DNA of 62,623 bases from an archaeon (GCA_024399215.1 JAKSHT010000002.1:1-62623); one strand, 5' to 3'; counted from the stretch's first letter, positions 16,994 to 26,901 are shown. Made by a program: numbers and translations. The notes: a model not told the origin generated them from the sequence alone.

Positions 16994-18721
16994 TTACGCC
17001 CCTATATTCTTGAATTGATCGTCAAAGTCAGCATCAATCGCTACCAACTCGTTATCGATGGTCTCTTCATACTTGGATCTGATAAATCTTTGTCTTGCCG
17101 GGATACCGACTATTTTTTCAACTGTAGCACCTTCTGAAAGTGCTTTCTGCGCGAGATCCGAAAATTTCTTGATAAGCTTGAGCATCATGAACTGTCTTGG
17201 TATCGGACAATACGTGTCAACGGGATCGTACGCATTCTGCTGCAAGAAAATTTCACGAATCATTTTTGATACTTCTAGCGTGATCTTCTGACTGTCTGGA
17301 AGTGCATCAGATCCGACCAACTGAACAATTTCTTGAAGCTCCGATTCTTTTTGAAGAGTCTGCATAGCCCATTCTCTGAGTATAGGGAACCCCTCGCCAA
17401 CATTTTCTATATACCAATTTCTGAGCTGCTTGTCGTAGAGAGTATACGATGTTAACCAGTTAATAGCTGGGAAGTGTCTTCTCTCCCTTAACTTGGTATC
17501 AAGAGCCCAGAAAACACGAACGATACGGAGAGTGTTTTGTGATACGGGTTCCGAAATATCTCCACCTGGTGGAGAAACTGCACCGATGACTGAAATTGAT
17601 CCTTCGCTATCACAAAGAGTCTTTGCACGACAGGCACGTTCATAAAATTCAGAAAGTCTTCCCGCGAGATATGCAGGATAACCCTCTTCGCCTGGCATTT
17701 CCTCAAGTCTTGAAGAAATCTCTCTCATTGCTTCTGCCCATCGAGAGGTAGAATCAGCCATAAGCGCAACGTTGTATCCCATATCCCTAAAGTACTCTGC
17801 AATTGTCATCCCAGTGTAAACAGAGGCTTCTCTTGCCGCAACGGGCATATTAGATGTGTTCGCAATAAGAACCGTTCTATTCATTAAAGGGTTACCAGTT
17901 TTGGGATCTTCTAACGCAGGGAATTCTGTAAGAACTTCTGTCATCTCGTTTCCACGTTCGCCACATCCGATATAGACGACTATCTCCGCGTCAGACCACT
18001 TTGCAAGCTGTTGCTGAGTGACTGTTTTTCCGGTACCAAACCCGCCGGGAATTGCCGAAGCCCCACCCTTTGCAAGTGGGAACATCGTATCAAGAATCCT
18101 CATACCTGTTATGAGAGGTACATCTGGTTGATGTTTTTCCTTAACGGGCCTCGGAACACGAACCGGCCACTTTTGCATCATGGTTATCTTTTTACCTTCG
18201 ATGACTGCGATAGTCTCTTCAACTGTGAAACTGCCAGCTCTTATTTCTTCCACTTTCCCGTGTATATCCACCGGAACAAGAATCTTATGAAGCATTGTTC
18301 CTTCCATAACGGTACCGAGAATCTGCCCTGGAGCTACGACATCTCCAGATTTTACAATTGGATTAAATTCCCACTTTTTCTTTCTGTCCAATCCAGGGGC
18401 TGTGACCCCACGTAGTATAAAGTCCCCCATTTTCTCTCTAAGTGCTACTAAGGGTCTTTGAATGCCATCGTAGACAGAGTGTAGAAGCCCAGGACCAAGC
18501 TCAACTACAAGTGGGCGACTGGTATTTGTAACTGGTTCTCCAGGCTTGACACCAGATGTGTCCTCATAAACTTGAATAATTGATTTGTCACCAACAATTT
18601 TGATGACTTCTCCCATAAGCCGCTCTTTTCCAACATATACGACATCATACATTCGTGGAGAGATGCCGACAGCGGTGACGACCGGCCCAGCTACTCTATA
18701 AATCCTTCCTTCATTGCTCAT
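16994..18721 (-). CDS. atpA: A-type ATP synthase catalytic subunit A
   Basis: 575 residues. The Walker A loop is GGFGTGKT, and [20 protein letters not shown] follows the Walker B strand. The roughly 90-residue non-homologous bulge region (about 110-200) present in V/A-type but not F-type subunits is seen ([20 protein letters not shown]). No intein. It abuts atpF with no spacer. Confidence 0.98.
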   Translation of the reverse strand: MSNEGRIYRVAGPVVTAVGISPRMYDVVYVGKERLMGEVIKIVGDKSIIQVYEDTSGVKPGEPVTNTSRPLVVELGPGLLHSVYDGIQRPLVALREKMGDFILRGVTAPGLDRKKKWEFNPIVKSGDVVAPGQILGTVMEGTMLHKILVPVDIHGKVEEIRAGSFTVEETIAVIEGKKITMMQKWPVRVPRPVKEKHQPDVPLITGMRILDTMFPLAKGGASAIPGGFGTGKTVTQQQLAKWSDAEIVVYIGCGERGNEMTEVLTEFPALEDPKTGNPLMNRTVLIANTSNMPVAAREASVYTGMTIAEYFRDMGYNVALMADSTSRWAEAMREISSRLEEMPGEEGYPAYLAGRLSEFYERACRAKTLCDSEGSISVIGAVSPPGGDISEPVSQNTLRIVRVFWALDTKLRERRHFPAINWLTSYTLYDKQLRNWYIENVGEGFPILREWAMQTLQKESELQEIVQLVGSDALPDSQKITLEVSKMIREIFLQQNAYDPVDTYCPIPRQFMMLKLIKKFSDLAQKALSEGATVEKIVGIPARQRFIRSKYEETIDNELVAIDADFDDQFKNIGA

Positions 18722-19027
18722 TTATTCATCCTCCTTGTATAAATCAACACCAATTGCTCTCTTAACCTTCTCACGAAGATCGGTTGCACCGCCTCCTCCA
18801 ATTGGAACAACAACTGGTTGAATTGAATTCATTACCTTTGTCCTAAAATTAACGGGGAGAGATTCGATGTCCTTCGAATCGACGGCAAGAATACCAATAT
18901 CAGGGGCCTCCATCGCCTTTTGGAGCTGTTTTTGATAATCTTCAGGTTTGGCTATGAAGACGTGTCTTAGCCCAGCAAGTCTGAATCCGAGAACGAATTC
19001 ATCATTTCCTATTACCGCTATATTCAT
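18722..19027 (-). CDS. atpF: A-type ATP synthase subunit F
   Basis: 101-residue central stalk protein with a Rossmann-like start MNIAVIGNDEFVLGFRLAGL and a C-terminal helix ending VKRAIGVDLYKEDE. It couples rotation to catalysis. The start codon overlaps the atpC stop by one base (19027). Confidence 0.95.
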   Translation of the reverse strand: MNIAVIGNDEFVLGFRLAGLRHVFIAKPEDYQKQLQKAMEAPDIGILAVDSKDIESLPVNFRTKVMNSIQPVVVPIGGGGATDLREKVKRAIGVDLYKEDE

Positions 19028-20079
19028 TAAATCACCAAAAGACCTTCGATAGTGTTTCTATCAAGGTCATTTTTAATACCTCTCGCTACTATTCTTATGT
19101 TATTGACCTCGTTTTCTTTTCGGATAAGGTAATCTATTACTGGGATAACAGATAAGGGATATAGATGTGAGAACGATCTTGCCATCCTCATTCTGTATCT
19201 TTTCATGCCAGCGGCTATGTCGCTGAGTGAGTTGATATCAGAGCCCAATACCTCTTTGATGTCATCGTAGAATTTCAGGTGTGTTAGGTCGTTCATCATT
19301 GCTGAAATAGTTTCTACATTGGCGAGTCGAGTGGCTAATCTTTCATCAATTTTCTTGCCACCGTGTATGATGTATTTTGTAACGTCCTCACCATATATAC
19401 CCTCTAGCTTTAACTTTAGGATCGTTTCAATATTGATTACATCGATCTCGCTTCTTACAAAATTTCGATATATACACACAGGCCTTGACTTAGGATTTGT
19501 GTGTTTGAGGAGATTTTTATAATAGCTTTTTTCTAAAAAATCCTCTATGGGTGCGGAGCTCTCTTGCTCTTTAAACGTAACAAGGAGATTCTCGGGTATT
19601 AACGTACCTGTCATTTTTCCATAGTTTCTTACGACATCTTCTTCTGAATCAAGTGCCATGAGTCTCTCAAGTTTGTCCGCACTTAAGCAGCCTGCTAAAA
19701 CGAGATCCTTTTTGATATCATCTGAAGAAATTCCATACAACTTGCTACGGAGTATGACTCTGAGATTCCAAATATCCCACTTCCCCAGAGTAGCTGCAAG
19801 CACGTTGTGTAATTCACCAGTCGTTGACTTTAGGATGTCTCGGAATAGTCTTGCCATGTTCGCGTATGTTGCGTGTTCGATGAGATTTACTCCATCAAAC
19901 TCATCGGCAAACTCTGCAATTTCAGGGTACCCTGCTTCATCTATAAAGTTAGAGATCTCGGGAAGATTCATTAAGAGCATCTTTTGATAAGAATCTTCTT
20001 TCAGAAGAAACGATCTCTTGGCTTTAACGCGAGCGGTTATGTACGCATAGTTGCCTCCCCCCCTCCTGCGCCCGAACAT
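19027..20079 (-). CDS. atpC: A-type ATP synthase subunit C
   Basis: 350 residues, the V-ATPase d-subunit homologue that docks the central stalk onto the membrane c-ring. It is helical, with three related repeats. FGRRRGGGNYAYITARVKAK is the usual start after the initiator. It lies six bases after atpE. Confidence 0.95.
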   Translation of the reverse strand: MFGRRRGGGNYAYITARVKAKRSFLLKEDSYQKMLLMNLPEISNFIDEAGYPEIAEFADEFDGVNLIEHATYANMARLFRDILKSTTGELHNVLAATLGKWDIWNLRVILRSKLYGISSDDIKKDLVLAGCLSADKLERLMALDSEEDVVRNYGKMTGTLIPENLLVTFKEQESSAPIEDFLEKSYYKNLLKHTNPKSRPVCIYRNFVRSEIDVINIETILKLKLEGIYGEDVTKYIIHGGKKIDERLATRLANVETISAMMNDLTHLKFYDDIKEVLGSDINSLSDIAAGMKRYRMRMARSFSHLYPLSVIPVIDYLIRKENEVNNIRIVARGIKNDLDRNTIEGLLVI

Positions 20080-20085
20080 ACTTCA

Positions 20086-20643
20086 TCACCCAAAAAGAAT
20101 GTCTGACAATTTTTTTACTTCACGATTCCAAATAGCCTGAAGAATCGTCGCATATTGCATATCGATTCGGATGGATCCGTCTTCATTTTCAAGAATAATC
20201 CCTCCAAGAATCTTGCTATCCTTAATGAGTGAAGAAACCCCAAGATCTCCTGCCGTAATTTTTTCTTCTGGTGAGACGCGTACCCTGGAGCCTTTGACCA
20301 TACTTTTCGACGCGTTAATCATTTTCCTATATTGCGCTAACTTTGTCTCTTTTGATGCAGATTCAAGGGACCTGAGGGTCTCAACAAATAATTTCGAGAG
20401 GATCTCTTTCTTTTTGGCTAAAACGATTCTTTTACTTTCGAGCTCAGCGCTCGAAAGTTCCTGGCGTCTGAGGTGCTCGATCATGTCTTTGAGCTTTTTT
20501 TTCCACCTTTCATCTATAGCAGAAACCTCGGCATCGGCTGATGATGTGATTTCTGAGACTTCTGCGTCTGCTTTCGACATGATAGCAGCCACAGTCTCAT
20601 CAGCCGATTTGTCAATCTCCAACTTTACAGCGTCTAATGCCAT
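20086..20643 (-). CDS. atpE: A-type ATP synthase subunit E
   Basis: Peripheral stalk subunit, 185 residues from the ATG at 20643 (MALDAVKLEIDKSADETV). An alanine/glutamate-rich coiled-coil N-terminal half is followed by a globular C-terminal half that binds the A3B3 head. The frame opens further upstream, but that part overlaps atpK, and AGAGG precedes the ATG at 20643, so the shorter form is chosen. It pairs with the atpH product. Confidence 0.92.
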   Translation of the reverse strand: MALDAVKLEIDKSADETVAAIMSKADAEVSEITSSADAEVSAIDERWKKKLKDMIEHLRRQELSSAELESKRIVLAKKKEILSKLFVETLRSLESASKETKLAQYRKMINASKSMVKGSRVRVSPEEKITAGDLGVSSLIKDSKILGGIILENEDGSIRIDMQYATILQAIWNREVKKLSDILFG

Positions 20644-20659
20644 GAAACGGCCTCTCCGC

Positions 20660-20884
20660 TTATTGCAAAGTGAACAGTGCAAGGATAGCAACGACAAGTC
20701 CGAAGATCACAATAGTTTCCGGAAGAACCATTAGGACCATTGATTTACCGAAAAGACTCATATCTTCGGTGATTGCACCAACCGCTGCTGCGCCGACGTC
20801 TTTCTCTCCAAGTCCTGCTCCAAGTCCAGTGACTCCTACTGCAATGCCTGCTCCTATAGCTGCTAATCCTGTTCCGATATCCAT
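20660..20884 (-). CDS. atpK: A-type ATP synthase proteolipid subunit K (c)
   Basis: 74 residues forming one helical hairpin: a glycine-rich first helix (TGLAAIGAGIAVGVTGLGAG), a short polar loop and a second helix with ion-binding Glu56 in LPETIVIFG. A single hairpin with one carboxylate favours ATP synthesis. Whether the ion is H+ or Na+ cannot be settled from this alone; I do not see a clear Gln-based sodium motif in helix 1. It lies between atpI and atpE. Confidence 0.96.
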   Translation of the reverse strand: MDIGTGLAAIGAGIAVGVTGLGAGLGEKDVGAAAVGAITEDMSLFGKSMVLMVLPETIVIFGLVVAILALFTLQ

Positions 20885-20888
20885 TTCA

Positions 20889-22919
20889 CTACACCTCTGT
20901 TTCTCTTTCCGTTTTTATATGTTTGTACTCGGCACCGAACGGCCTGTATTCCGTTCCGCCTCCAATAAAGAATTTGTTCATCATTTCTACATACTGCAAT
21001 CTTAATGAATGTAGACCAGCAGAAATGATTGCCAACAGCCATATCATTACATGACCAACAAGGAAGACGATGCATCCTGCGATGATTCCACCAACTCCTT
21101 TGGGTGCTAGTAAGAGTATAGCTATATAGTTGAAAGCGAGCGCCATACCTGCTTTCGACATTCCGATTGCAGTTAGACGTGCGTATGAGAGAATATTCCC
21201 AACGATTCCTGGGAGTTCGAGAACCGCTAATATTCCTTCTTTAGGCCAGCATGAAACAACTCCAATGACCAGAATTGTTGCACCTGCTCCAAGGAGAATC
21301 ATAGTACTTCTCTCGATGGGAAGGTCCCCTTTGGAGAATATTATCCGTGTGGCAGCATAGCAGAATATAACCATGCCGATGAACACAACCATCCAACCTC
21401 CCGCTTCAAGGTACGCTTCCTTGAAGCCAGACCGCATCTTGACATTACAAAACTTCAGGATGTACGCTAAGAACAAGTGGACTATACCCACGTAAACACT
21501 GAGTTTTAGGAGGAACGTTACCTCCTCTAGCTTGCTGATTCCGTGTCCACCAATGAGGATATCGGTGAACCAAGATGGGTAGGACTCTATACCTAAAAGA
21601 GATTGCCAGGTAACTTCTGTGCTAGTTGCTTGACCAACAAAGTGTATACCTATCATCTCACCAAAGAAGAAGAATCCAAATATTGCCGCCCAAATGCCGC
21701 CAAAGAAGAATACAGTCGATATGGCCTGGAAGTCATTAGACCTGGCATGTTTTAGGCCGTACGCCCCAAGGGCGATAAATGGAATTGCGTATCCGAGATC
21801 TCCAACCATGAATCCAAAGAAAAGTGGAAGGAAGAAACCTATAATCAGGGACGGATCCACCTCGTTGTATCTAGGCAATGATAAAAGCGATACTGGGTAC
21901 TCGAAGTGCTTTCCATAAGATCCGTTTTTCCATTTTGATGGAGGGGTTTTGAAGCGAGATTCTGTTTTTTCTTCCTCAGCGGATCTCCCTCTTGTCTCTT
22001 GAACTTCGAAATAGACGGTATTGCCAAATTTTTCTCTGAGACCAGCTCTTACCGACTCTACTTTTGAGGCAGGAATCCATCCATCTATTACGAAAGAGTA
22101 CTCACTTGTCGCAACTCTCATTGGTAGTTCCCCTTTTTTTGCGATATTACTGAGTCTCTCATCCCCGGCAACAACTATAGATCCATATTTTTTACACAAG
22201 CTAGATATTTTTTCCTCTGAGTTGGTAAGATTTGACTTGGCTTTCGATAGCTCATTTTGAATATGTGGCAATGCGCTTGTAGGATCGCCTTTGATTTTTG
22301 GAACTACAATTTCTGAATATCCGAACTCTGAAAGAATTATGGATGCTTTGTCTTTGATTTTGTTATCTATAAATAGTGCGACAACTCCCTCGTCTTTTTC
22401 ATTGAAAGAGATAAAGTACTCTGCTTTTTCAAGTGTATCTAAAGCTTTTGATGGATCTGCCTTGATATTTCCAACGAAGACAGCGAGGTTCTCATAACCG
22501 CTGTATAATTCCAGATTGATTGGAAGAAGTGCTAGTCTCTTTAGGCAAGAAATTTGTCCTTTCAGAGAAGCCACATGTTGCGCAATTTTATTTCTTTCAT
22601 CTACTGCTACGGCTACCTCGGCATGAATGTTTTCGATTCGTCCTGATGATATATCAGCGTCTATATTTTCAAGCAATACGGATTCTGTCTTGTTAGGATC
22701 AATTCCCAGATCCTTCTCCATAGCTTTCAACACGAGTAACTTCTGTGAGACATCCGTTAGATAGTGATGTGGCTTGCCTATTGTGAATCCGTCATCGGAA
22801 CCATTGGAATGATCAATCAAATGAACGGCGTTGAACTCATATAACGCGTCAGTAACCTCGCTGAAGCGGGATTTTGTCCCTGCAATTACGACCCTGCTCA
22901 TTGATTCAGGAAGAAACAT
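20889..22919 (-). CDS. atpI: A-type ATP synthase subunit I (a)
   Basis: 676 residues. The first ~370 are a soluble hairpin arm with coiled-coil stretches, the rest a membrane domain with about eight helices. The conserved stator region is VLELPGIVGNILSYARLTAIG; its arginine faces the c-ring Glu. It conducts ions at the stator-rotor interface. The start overlaps the atpH stop by 14 bases. Confidence 0.97.
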   Translation of the reverse strand: MFLPESMSRVVIAGTKSRFSEVTDALYEFNAVHLIDHSNGSDDGFTIGKPHHYLTDVSQKLLVLKAMEKDLGIDPNKTESVLLENIDADISSGRIENIHAEVAVAVDERNKIAQHVASLKGQISCLKRLALLPINLELYSGYENLAVFVGNIKADPSKALDTLEKAEYFISFNEKDEGVVALFIDNKIKDKASIILSEFGYSEIVVPKIKGDPTSALPHIQNELSKAKSNLTNSEEKISSLCKKYGSIVVAGDERLSNIAKKGELPMRVATSEYSFVIDGWIPASKVESVRAGLREKFGNTVYFEVQETRGRSAEEEKTESRFKTPPSKWKNGSYGKHFEYPVSLLSLPRYNEVDPSLIIGFFLPLFFGFMVGDLGYAIPFIALGAYGLKHARSNDFQAISTVFFFGGIWAAIFGFFFFGEMIGIHFVGQATSTEVTWQSLLGIESYPSWFTDILIGGHGISKLEEVTFLLKLSVYVGIVHLFLAYILKFCNVKMRSGFKEAYLEAGGWMVVFIGMVIFCYAATRIIFSKGDLPIERSTMILLGAGATILVIGVVSCWPKEGILAVLELPGIVGNILSYARLTAIGMSKAGMALAFNYIAILLLAPKGVGGIIAGCIVFLVGHVMIWLLAIISAGLHSLRLQYVEMMNKFFIGGGTEYRPFGAEYKHIKTERETEV

Positions 22920-23238
22920 CGATTACCCTCACAAACTCCTCAATCAGGAAGTTTTTGGCTTCTTGTAGCTTTTTCTCAGCACTTTCCTCAATGCGTGCTG
23001 CTTCCTTCTTTCCATTATCCAAGAGTGTATTGCGCTCGGCAACGAGGCTGTTTTTTTCCTTCGTGATCAAGGATTCATAATTTTTATGGGCCTGAGACTC
23101 GGCATTCTGAATTCTTTCTAAGGAAGTTCTACGCGCGTTGGCAACTGCTGACTTCCCGTCCACTTCAGCTTGTTCAATTCTGGATCTTGCACTTGCCTCT
23201 GCTTTTTTGATACTTTCAAGTATATCGGTCCGGCTCAT
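22906..23238 (-). CDS. atpH: A-type ATP synthase subunit H (peripheral stalk)
   Basis: 110 residues, almost entirely a right-handed coiled coil rich in Ala, Glu and Arg (SIKKAEASARSRIEQAEVDG). It pairs with subunit E to form the peripheral stalks. First gene of the operon, with the promoter 40-50 bases upstream. Confidence 0.93.
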   Translation of the reverse strand: MSRTDILESIKKAEASARSRIEQAEVDGKSAVANARRTSLERIQNAESQAHKNYESLITKEKNSLVAERNTLLDNGKKEAARIEESAEKKLQEAKNFLIEEFVRVIDVSS

Positions 23239-23280
23239 CTGTATACCACAACCGCAGTCGATGGGTGTACGTGTAAATGA

Positions 23281-23290
23281 TACTTAAAAC
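23281..23290 (-). promoter_or_regulatory. TATA box for the ATP synthase operon
   Basis: The minus strand reads GTTTTAAGTA, 43 bases before the atpH ATG, in the gap behind the dCMP deaminase gene. This gives a leader of about 20 bases. Confidence 0.45.
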
Positions 23291-23304
23291 AGTTGCCCCA
23301 TAAT

Positions 23305-23772
23305 TCAGTGCTTAGTGTCATACCCGAGATGATATCTCCTAACAATTATACCCACTTCGTTAAACAGTTCTGATGAAAAATCATCAATATAGTCTTCATC
23401 ATAAACTATTTCTCTGACGCCAGCGTTTATTAAGATTTTGGCACACATAGAACACGGGTACGTCGTTGTATAGATAGTAGCATTGTTGACACTGATTCCT
23501 CCAAAGTATGCGGCTTGTATAATGGCGTTTTGCTCGGCGTGGACACCTCGGCATAATTCGTGTCTTATGCCAGATGGTATTCTCATCTTTTGTCTAATGC
23601 AACCTATGTCTTCACAATGTTTTGTTCCTTTTGGAGATCCATTATATCCTGTGGCAAGGACACACTTGTTTTTAACTATTACAGCACCAACATGTCTCCT
23701 CATACAAGTGGATCTTTCCGAGATAAGAAATGCCATTTTCATAAAATACTCATCGTTATCGGGTCTGTTCAT
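23305..23772 (-). CDS. dCMP deaminase / ComEB-type cytidine deaminase
   Basis: 155 residues with the zinc signature HAE (78-80) and PCSMC (106-110). A Cys/His-rich insertion (CMRRH, KHCEDIGC) is typical of dCMP deaminases, which carry extra metal or nucleotide-binding elements. It deaminates dCMP to dUMP for dTMP synthesis. Guanine or tRNA deaminases are less likely because of the insertion. It lies immediately left of the probable replication origin. Confidence 0.9.
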   Translation of the reverse strand: MNRPDNDEYFMKMAFLISERSTCMRRHVGAVIVKNKCVLATGYNGSPKGTKHCEDIGCIRQKMRIPSGIRHELCRGVHAEQNAIIQAAYFGGISVNNATIYTTTYPCSMCAKILINAGVREIVYDEDYIDDFSSELFNEVGIIVRRYHLGYDTKH

Positions 23773-24187
23773 AAAAACACCTGTTTGTTATGTCGTTTAC
23801 ATAAGTAGTGTGTATTTAAATCTAAATGGCTATCACATTTTGGCGTGCTTGTGATGAATTTTTCATACACGAGTAGGTTATAGATTGTGTTTTTGCTCTA
23901 TGAGATTCTGCTAGGGTTACACAAGTGGATCAATAATGGGTTAAGATGTAAATTATAGTTAAAATTTGCAATAATCATTTGTTGGTTAATTTGAAGCTAG
24001 AAGTGTTTATGTGTAGATATTTACTAAAACTAAAATCCATATTTATTTGTGAACGATGTTTGATTTGGTAAATATCATGATCTCGTTTAGTACTGTAACG
24101 AGTTTAGGTTTTATTATTAGTTTGGATATTAATCGAGAGATTTTCGGATGAACCCTCTCCCCCCTTTATTTCTACTGCACATAAGAT
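23773..24187. other. AT-rich spacer downstream of orc1 (415 bases), probable origin region
   Basis: Gene-free and strongly AT-rich, especially 23930-24120. It ends at the left ORB-like site (24153-24176) and so could contain the duplex-unwinding element. The plus strand here is G/T-rich. One GTGATGA resembling a box C occurs near 23861 without a matching box D. No tRNA or ORF is supported. Confidence 0.5.
24153..24176 (-). other. ORB-like origin recognition box (left)
   Basis: The minus strand reads AGTAGAAATAAAGGGGGG followed by AGAGGG. Over the 17-base core AxTxGAAATAAAGGGGG it matches the right-hand site at 25632-25648 in 15 positions. It has the A-rich block plus G-string of archaeal ORB elements bound by Orc1/Cdc6. 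It lies 12 bases beyond the orc1 stop. Confidence 0.6.
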
Positions 24188-25507
24188 TCATATGAGCTTT
24201 GCTTGAATGGAAGTTTTGTAGTCATTTAGGGAATTGAAAAAAGGATCTTTTTTGAATTTATCGATGATATCTTTCGGGGTTTCTAATTTGATTTCTTTTG
24301 TTCTACCTGCTCTTCCGAATGATTTAATTGAAGCATTTATCAATCCCATCGCGTCTAATTCTGATATTAGGTCAGTGATTCTTCTCTGTGATAAAGGAGT
24401 TATTCCAAGAATGGTTGATATTTCTTCATAGGAAGAGTAAACGTCTCCAGTTATCATCACTTCCATTCCATCTTCATGATTTTTGATTATACTTCTGAGA
24501 ACTATTTTTGATTGAATAGTCAATGATTTTACAGCTTCGTTGATTATATCCATTTCCATACTATTTTTTGCAGATTTTACATGAGCTTCAGAAATTGAAG
24601 AATCGCCGTTTCTTTCTGCAATATCTGCAGAAATTCTAAGAAGATCTATTGCTACTCTTGCATCACCGTCATTTCTTGATGCGTATGCTGCACATAATGG
24701 AATGACACTGTTTTCAAGAACATTTTCTTCAAAAACTCCTTTTGCCCTCTCATTCAGAATGTCTTCTAGTTGTTTTCTACTATATGGATGAAAAACCATA
24801 CTTTCTCCACCTAAGCTACTTTTTGTTTTAGGTTTTAAAAGTTCTAATAATTTGAGATTGTTTGATACTCCGATTAAGGACACCCTGGAATTTTTAAGAT
24901 GTTCGTTGATTCTTGCAAGGTAATATATCAGTATATCACCTCTTCTTAAAACGATGTTATCTATCTCATCCAAAATAATGACAAAAGTACATTCTCTCCT
25001 CTCAATCTCAACTAGTAATTCACTATAAAGTTTCTCGAGACTCCAACCTGTAAACGGAATCTTCTCCTTTTTGCCGGGAGTGAACCGATCTACTATGCTG
25101 TATATAACACCATATGCAGTATCTGTAACTTCACAATTAACATAGATATAGTAGCACTTCTTGTTATCAGGATCTGCTTTTTTCAACTCTTTCCCGATGT
25201 AATTTAGAACTGCTGTCTTTCCAGTTCCAGTTTTTCCATAGATCATTATGTTTGATGGCTTCTCGCCGTTTAAGGCTACTGCAATGATACCAACAATTTT
25301 ATCAATCTGTTCCTTTCTGTGAGGTAACTCCTCAGGAATATACGTAGTTTGGAGGACATTTCTATTTCTGATTAGTTTCCTCCTTTTTTGTATAAACCTA
25401 ACAAAAATCGAATCGTTATCTACACTTTCATGGGACACATTTATCACATAACTAAAATCTACGTTCCACTCATTTTCTATATGATATTTAATACTCTGCA
25501 AAATCAT
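24188..25507 (-). CDS. orc1: Origin recognition protein Orc1/Cdc6
   Basis: AAA+ initiator of archaeal replication, 439 residues in the longest frame. It has LPHRKEQIDKI, Walker A GKTGTGKT and Walker B VIILDEIDNI. A C-terminal winged helix from about 340 (VYSSYEEISTILGITPLSQR) binds ORB DNA. The family usually begins shortly before VLQTTYIPEELPHR, so the first 20-30 residues may not be translated; a TATTAAATAT box near 25494 lies inside them, and a GTG at 25438 is an alternative start. ORB-like sites lie beyond both gene ends, pointing to an autologous origin. Confidence 0.95.
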   Translation of the reverse strand: MILQSIKYHIENEWNVDFSYVINVSHESVDNDSIFVRFIQKRRKLIRNRNVLQTTYIPEELPHRKEQIDKIVGIIAVALNGEKPSNIMIYGKTGTGKTAVLNYIGKELKKADPDNKKCYYIYVNCEVTDTAYGVIYSIVDRFTPGKKEKIPFTGWSLEKLYSELLVEIERRECTFVIILDEIDNIVLRRGDILIYYLARINEHLKNSRVSLIGVSNNLKLLELLKPKTKSSLGGESMVFHPYSRKQLEDILNERAKGVFEENVLENSVIPLCAAYASRNDGDARVAIDLLRISADIAERNGDSSISEAHVKSAKNSMEMDIINEAVKSLTIQSKIVLRSIIKNHEDGMEVMITGDVYSSYEEISTILGITPLSQRRITDLISELDAMGLINASIKSFGRAGRTKEIKLETPKDIIDKFKKDPFFNSLNDYKTSIQAKLI

Positions 25508-25627
25508 TTCTCAGCTAATATCAACCATTTCAAAATGTAGAAAAATCAATCTTATCGACTCTAATCAATTTCTTGCATGTATAAGGCCAGCAGATAACAC
25601 CGACATCGATTACATCCAGTCTTATTA

Positions 25628-25652
25628 TTCCAATGGAAATAAAGGGGGAGGG
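25628..25652 (+). other. ORB-like origin recognition box (right)
   Basis: TTCCAATGGAAATAAAGGGG followed by GAGGG. This is very close to the archaeal ORB pattern (TTCCA-TGGAAA-AAAG-G-string), including the short inner dyad. It lies upstream of orc1 and points in the direction opposite to the left copy. Confidence 0.72.
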
Positions 25653-25670
25653 CCTAAGACTGAATCTTAC

Positions 25671-26849
25671 TCAGTAACGGGTAAGAATCATTGCAACGGC
25701 ATTTCCTCCACCAAAACATAGTGTTCCTAGCCCTGTGTTTTTATTTCTTTTTACCATGGCATGTATAAGTGTAGTAAGAATCCTTGCCCCTGAACACCCG
25801 ATTGGATGCCCTAATGCTATAGCGCCACCATTGACATTAAATACTTCTTTTGAAACACTAAGACTTTTTCTTACTGCACATGATGCTGTTGCAAAAGCTT
25901 CATTATGCTCAAATAAATCAATATCGTCAATACTCATACCTGCCCTCTTAAGAACATATTTTGTTGCCGGAATTGGGGCTTCCATTATCAATTCGGGAGA
26001 TACACCACATTCTCCATAAGCCTCGATAACTGCAAGTGGCTTCAATCCATGTTCCTTCGCAAACGAAGAAGATGCAATAACTAGTGCAGATGCTCCATCA
26101 CTTAATTGTGATGAATTTCCAGCAGTAATTTTTCCATTTGTTTTAAATACAGATTTAAGTCTCGAGAGAGACTCTAAGCTGGTATTCTCTCTAATACCCT
26201 CATCTCTATCAAAAACAACACTCTTCCCTTCACACTCTATTGATATAGGAGAAATCTCACCCTTGAACGCTCCTGACTTAGTAGCTTTTAAAGCCTTAAT
26301 ATGACTTTCATATGAAAACAGGTCCGCCTCTTCTCTGGATATGTTAAATTTATCGGCAACGACCTCACCTGCATATCCCATATGTCTATTGTTAAAAATA
26401 TCCCATAATCCATCAAAAATCATAGAATCTTTAATAACTTGATCATTCATCTTGAAACCAAATCTTGCGCCAAACATAAGATAGGGTGCTGCAGACATGT
26501 TCTCCATACCACCCGCAACGACACATTTGTAATCTCCAATTCTAACAGAATCCGCTGCAAGCATAACCGCTTTCATTCCAGATCCACAAACTGCATTCAC
26601 TGTAAAAGAACCAACTTTAACAGGTAAACCACCATTAATCGCAGCTTGTCTTGCAGGATTCTGCCCTTGACCTGCAGAGATAACGTTACCCATGATACAC
26701 TCATCAACGTCAGCGGCATCGATTCTCGCCTTTTCTATCGCATTTCTAACAACTATAGCTCCTAAGTCAGTTGCCTTAATACCAGCAATAGACTTCCCGT
26801 ATTTTCCAATAGGTGTTCTTTTCGCACTGAGTATAACAGCTTTCTCCAT
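25671..26849 (-). CDS. Acetyl-CoA C-acetyltransferase (bacterial-type thiolase)
   Basis: 392 residues from the ATG at 26849; a TTG three codons upstream is less likely. The acyl-enzyme cysteine lies in NAVCGSGMKAV, the catalytic histidine in HNEAFA, and the second Cys-His region in GGAIALGHPIGCSG with CFGGGNAVAMI near the end. All thiolase catalytic residues are present. It condenses two acetyl-CoA, feeding mevalonate and archaeal lipid synthesis. The sequence has the full bacterial AtoB/PhaA pattern rather than the shorter archaeal thiolase that accompanies a DUF35 protein and HMG-CoA synthase, so transfer is plausible. Confidence 0.93.
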   Translation of the reverse strand: MEKAVILSAKRTPIGKYGKSIAGIKATDLGAIVVRNAIEKARIDAADVDECIMGNVISAGQGQNPARQAAINGGLPVKVGSFTVNAVCGSGMKAVMLAADSVRIGDYKCVVAGGMENMSAAPYLMFGARFGFKMNDQVIKDSMIFDGLWDIFNNRHMGYAGEVVADKFNISREEADLFSYESHIKALKATKSGAFKGEISPISIECEGKSVVFDRDEGIRENTSLESLSRLKSVFKTNGKITAGNSSQLSDGASALVIASSSFAKEHGLKPLAVIEAYGECGVSPELIMEAPIPATKYVLKRAGMSIDDIDLFEHNEAFATASCAVRKSLSVSKEVFNVNGGAIALGHPIGCSGARILTTLIHAMVKRNKNTGLGTLCFGGGNAVAMILTRY

Positions 26850-26901
26850 TAGATCCAACTCTCTTTTAGATTAGAAATTTGAATAATTTAGCTAATTGGA
26901 T

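Noticed and set aside
20644-20697. 18-codon upstream extension of atpE
   Set aside because: It lies inside atpK; the ATG at 20643 has its own ribosome binding site and matches family N-termini.
23861-23911. GTGATGA box C-like sequence in the origin spacer
   Set aside because: No CTGA box D at suitable distance, so not a box C/D RNA.
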